Virus record (IMG/VR): IMGVR_UViG_3300040770_000138
Span: 1 to 30,637 of that record
Length of the DNA: 30,637 nt
Strand: one strand, 5' to 3'
Source: a virus
Part shown: positions 28,197-30,637 of the stretch, one piece after another
How the letters are laid out: each line of letters starts with the position of its first letter
Numbering within the stretch: the first letter of the stretch is position 1
The notes under the pieces: generated by a model
The model's database searches: none
What the model was told of the DNA's origin: nothing
The model's input: only the letters and a program-made list of their open reading frames with translations
Position numbers and translations under genes: made by a program

Positions 28197-30494
28197 ATGC
28201 CCGGTGTAATAGCTACCATCCCTAAGCTGCAGTTTTCCAGCCTGACCGGCGCCCCGTTGGCGGGCGGCACGCTTGACGTTTATCTGGCGGGCACCACCAC
28301 GCGCGCGACCACCTGGCAGGACTCGGCGCTGAGCTCCGCCAACACCAACCCGGTCGTTCTCGACTCACGCGGCGCCTGTGTCATCTGGCTCAATTCGACA
28401 ACAGCCTACAAGCTGGTGCTGAAAAATTCGGCCGGCGTGTCGCAGTGGACGCAGGACAATATCGTGGGTGGCGGCGTCAGTGGGGCCATTGAACTGGCCG
28501 CTGCCGCCATTGAAGCGGCCCGCACGGAGTCAGCCGCCAGCGCCGCCGCTGCCCTGGCCACGCAAACCGCCATCAACGACATTTACTACGGCGCCCGCAG
28601 CAGCGACCCGGCGACCAAGCCAAGCGGTGCGGCTCGGGCGGTGGGCGATGAGTATTTCAATACTTCGGCGGGATTGCTCAAGCGCTGGAATGGCGCGGGC
28701 TGGCAAGCGAGCGATATTTCTACGGCGAATCTGGCGGCGGCGGGTGGCGTGCTACTGGTAGGCAATGCAACAGACAAACGCGACCTGGCGGCCACTGGGG
28801 GCGCGGTGCTGATCGGAAACAAGCGCGCCATAGCCAGCGCGGCCACGCTGACCCTTGCCGGGTGGGTTGAGTCGCAGACCTACTGCACCGCCGATTTTGC
28901 CGGAATTGTGTCAAATGGCACGGGCGACAACCAGGCAGCGCTGTCCACCATCATCGGCTTGCTGCCCATCGGCGCCCGCCTGCGCGTCAAGGGCGTGGTG
29001 CGCATTGCTACACCCTTGAGCATCGCCCGGCGGGTCAGCTTATGGTGCGATGGTGCGGACGATGCGCTGCTGGTCGATGTGGGTGTCGGCAACGATGGCA
29101 TCACCTACACCGGCCCGGCTGCTGGACTCAATGGCCTGGATGTGCAGCTCAACGTTTATGGCCCGGCCAATGCCTGCAAAAACGCCGTGGTGCTGGACCG
29201 CGTGGACCGCTCGAAAGTGTTTTTAAACGTTCGGGCCGGGGCGGCTCAATATTCTGCCGTTTACAGGGGGTGCCTGATAAACCGTCTGCACCTCGAATCG
29301 ACGGTGAACTACCTACCCCCAGGCGCAGCAGTCGGGATGGCGGTCGATCACTTGCTGATCGAGAAAAATACCGCGTTTGCTGTTGCCACCAATGCGAATG
29401 ACATTTGGGTCAACTTGGAAGGTGCACGGCACGGCATTGTTGGAACCGCGCAGCCGGGGGAAGGCAACAACACCTACCGGGGAACCATTGAAGGTTTGTC
29501 GGGCCGACCTTTTGTGATGGGTAATTGTTTGGGTGCGTCTATTTGCGACATCCATCTGGAAGCCAATGCGCTTGCGGGCACATTTGCCAATTGCGAAAAT
29601 ATGCGGGTTGGTCCCGCCGTCACGAACTCCAGCACCACGCCCCTGGCGTTTGCCACCTGCTTCGGCACCACAGTCGATGGCTACTTTGGCAAGCTGGACT
29701 TTGATCCGGCCTGCGTCGGAACGCGCCTGGGACAGTTGTTCGTCATCGCCCGAGAAGATATTACCTGCAACGACGCCAGTGCGGAAAGCTTTGGCTCGGT
29801 CATTGTGTCGGGAGCCTCAAGCGTGCCCCTGGATTCGGCAGGCTCGGCGCAGCTAGAGAATATATTTGTTAACCCTTACCTGGACATTTGGAGCAACGGC
29901 CCTTCGGCTGCGCCCGATGGCGTGGCGCTGGTGGGGGCAACAGCGACGCGCAGCGTAAGCGGGCCATTCGAAGGCAACCCGGCCAAAGTGCTGGCCGTTG
30001 TCAGCGTGACCGGCACCACGATTGCGGATGGTGCCAACATGACACCAACCGCCCCACACAACCCGGCCAGCGGCGCCGGGTTTGTCTCTTTTGCCGTGCC
30101 GATCTTTGTCCCTGCAGGTCAGCCCAACGTGCGGGTGTACCTGTTCAATGGCTCGGCCTACAACTTTGTGTCCGATGTGACGGCAAAAGGCGGCTGGGTG
30201 GTGGTACGGGGTTCTGCTCCTGTGGTGGCGGGCAATGCGTTTTATGTCGCGCTGCGCTGCTTCAACGGAACGGCTTTTGTCGCCGGCTCATTTTCTGTCG
30301 GTGGCTGCACGATCACCAAAGGGTTTCGGGCACCTAAGTTTCTAGCCGACCACGGCGCACGGTCCGGCTTTATTGTTTCTTCCGTCGGCTTTGTGCCGGC
30401 CTTCTTGGGTCAGCGCGCCTACCTGGTTGCAACAGGCAAGTGGTACATGGCCGGTGGCACGGCAACTGCGGCCGACTGGCTGCTGCTGAACTGA
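28197..30494 (+). CDS. Tailspike or tail fibre with P22-type head-binding start, 765 aa
   Basis: A 765-residue receptor-binding protein. Residues 1-90 resemble phage head- or tail-binding domains (PKLQFSSLTGAPLAGGTLDV, NPVVLDSRGACVIWLNS, AYKLVLKNSAG). An Ala-rich helix at about 100-125 probably trimerises. From about residue 240 (GTGDNQAALSTIIGLLPIGA) starts a pectin-lyase-like beta-helix that would carry glycan binding or cleavage. The last 200 residues include a carbohydrate-binding-like beta-sandwich (VRVYLFNGSAYNFVS, NAFYVALRCFNGTAFV) and a C-terminal GFVPAFLGQRAYLVATGKWY cap. The start codon is ATG at 28197. The target surface sugar is unknown. Confidence 0.85.
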   Translation: MPGVIATIPKLQFSSLTGAPLAGGTLDVYLAGTTTRATTWQDSALSSANTNPVVLDSRGACVIWLNSTTAYKLVLKNSAGVSQWTQDNIVGGGVSGAIELAAAAIEAARTESAASAAAALATQTAINDIYYGARSSDPATKPSGAARAVGDEYFNTSAGLLKRWNGAGWQASDISTANLAAAGGVLLVGNATDKRDLAATGGAVLIGNKRAIASAATLTLAGWVESQTYCTADFAGIVSNGTGDNQAALSTIIGLLPIGARLRVKGVVRIATPLSIARRVSLWCDGADDALLVDVGVGNDGITYTGPAAGLNGLDVQLNVYGPANACKNAVVLDRVDRSKVFLNVRAGAAQYSAVYRGCLINRLHLESTVNYLPPGAAVGMAVDHLLIEKNTAFAVATNANDIWVNLEGARHGIVGTAQPGEGNNTYRGTIEGLSGRPFVMGNCLGASICDIHLEANALAGTFANCENMRVGPAVTNSSTTPLAFATCFGTTVDGYFGKLDFDPACVGTRLGQLFVIAREDITCNDASAESFGSVIVSGASSVPLDSAGSAQLENIFVNPYLDIWSNGPSAAPDGVALVGATATRSVSGPFEGNPAKVLAVVSVTGTTIADGANMTPTAPHNPASGAGFVSFAVPIFVPAGQPNVRVYLFNGSAYNFVSDVTAKGGWVVVRGSAPVVAGNAFYVALRCFNGTAFVAGSFSVGGCTITKGFRAPKFLADHGARSGFIVSSVGFVPAFLGQRAYLVATGKWYMAGGTATAADWLLLN

Positions 30495-30567
30495 TGCCCA
30501 TGACGCAAAGCACACAACACCCCGGCACACGGGTAGCCATGGACTTTACTTTACCCAAGAGGAAAGC

Positions 30568-30637
30568 ATGAGCGACCCCAACCACGACCACGCCATCCGC
30601 ATTGCCCTTTTAGAGCAATCCATGGCGGGCATTAAAA
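30568..30637 (+). CDS. Start of a downstream gene, possibly lysis module
   Basis: An ATG at 30568 with AAGAGGA upstream opens a frame that runs off the window after 23 codons: MSDPNHDHAIRIALLEQSMA and on. Starts of this type (acidic/His, then ALLEQS) are common in small phage proteins with a helical part and C-terminal membrane segment, such as XhlA-like or holin-associated proteins. With only 23 residues that is a suggestion. Confidence 0.55.
   Translation, partial: MSDPNHDHAIRIALLEQSMAGIK

Noticed and set aside
1-30637. tRNA genes, CRISPR arrays, insertion sequences, integrase and attachment sites
   Set aside because: I looked for cloverleaf-like stems, regular spacer arrays, transposase motifs, tyrosine or serine recombinase motifs and terminal repeats, and saw none convincing. 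An integrase, if present, would lie outside the window.

Overview
The window is a contiguous piece of a temperate, P22-like short-tailed phage (podovirus) or prophage. I see no host chromosomal genes, integrase, tRNA, CRISPR array or insertion sequence. Base composition is GC-rich. Together with phage protein families typical of Burkholderiales, and one intergenic hairpin (537-576) resembling repeats I associate with Comamonadaceae, this suggests a betaproteobacterial host such as a Polaromonas or Rhodoferax relative. The host assignment is inference; the phage type is well supported by the structural genes.

Layout. (1) Bases 1-4018 are a leftward (minus-strand) early operon. It holds small accessory proteins joined by ATGA stop/start overlaps, a conserved phage protein of unknown function, a free-standing HNH homing endonuclease and a RecB/YqaJ-like nuclease. 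Three intrinsic terminators point along this operon (4031-4063, 3571-3595, 537-576). (2) Bases 4019-5457 are a lambda-like immunity region. It has a strong leftward promoter (4224-4252) and a rightward promoter (5201-5229), each overlapping the same operator (TATCGGT, four variable bases, CGATAA). Between them lie a minus-strand HTH repressor and a convergent unknown gene; a Cro-like gene follows on the plus strand. (3) Bases 5477-12488 are the rightward early operon. It holds small genes, an HNH nuclease, a replication initiator gene that carries an internal iteron-type origin, a probable helicase-loader-position gene, a DNA methyltransferase, NinG, a DUF6378 protein, NinB, a GIY-YIG homing endonuclease and a Q-position regulator. 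(4) Bases 12489-12841 hold a near-consensus late promoter followed by a terminator, the arrangement of lambda pR'/tR'. (5) Bases 12842-30494 are the late operon in P22 order: terminase small-subunit candidate, terminase large subunit, a GNAT acetyltransferase, portal, scaffold, coat, head-completion (gp4-like), DNA-stabilisation (gp10-like), small tail genes, three ejection proteins and a beta-helix tailspike or fibre. (6) A gene starting at 30568 runs off the right edge and is probably the start of the lysis module.

How the parts work together. The repressor at 4680-5141 probably shuts both early promoters through the matched operators. Leftward transcription would supply recombination and accessory functions, and rightward transcription replication and Nin functions. 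The gene at 12102 would then let polymerase read from the promoter at 12493 through its terminator into the virion genes.

Most interesting signals. The origin iterons inside the initiator gene are conserved as DNA even though the reading frame changes between copies. The two early promoters have matching operators, with an ATG at the predicted transcription start in each. A gene of unknown function lies between the left operator and the repressor. A tiny membrane-protein gene on the opposite strand lies between the ejection genes and the tailspike, the place P22 uses for its immI/sieA exclusion region. The homing endonuclease before the Q-position gene has an N-terminus that mimics that of its neighbour.
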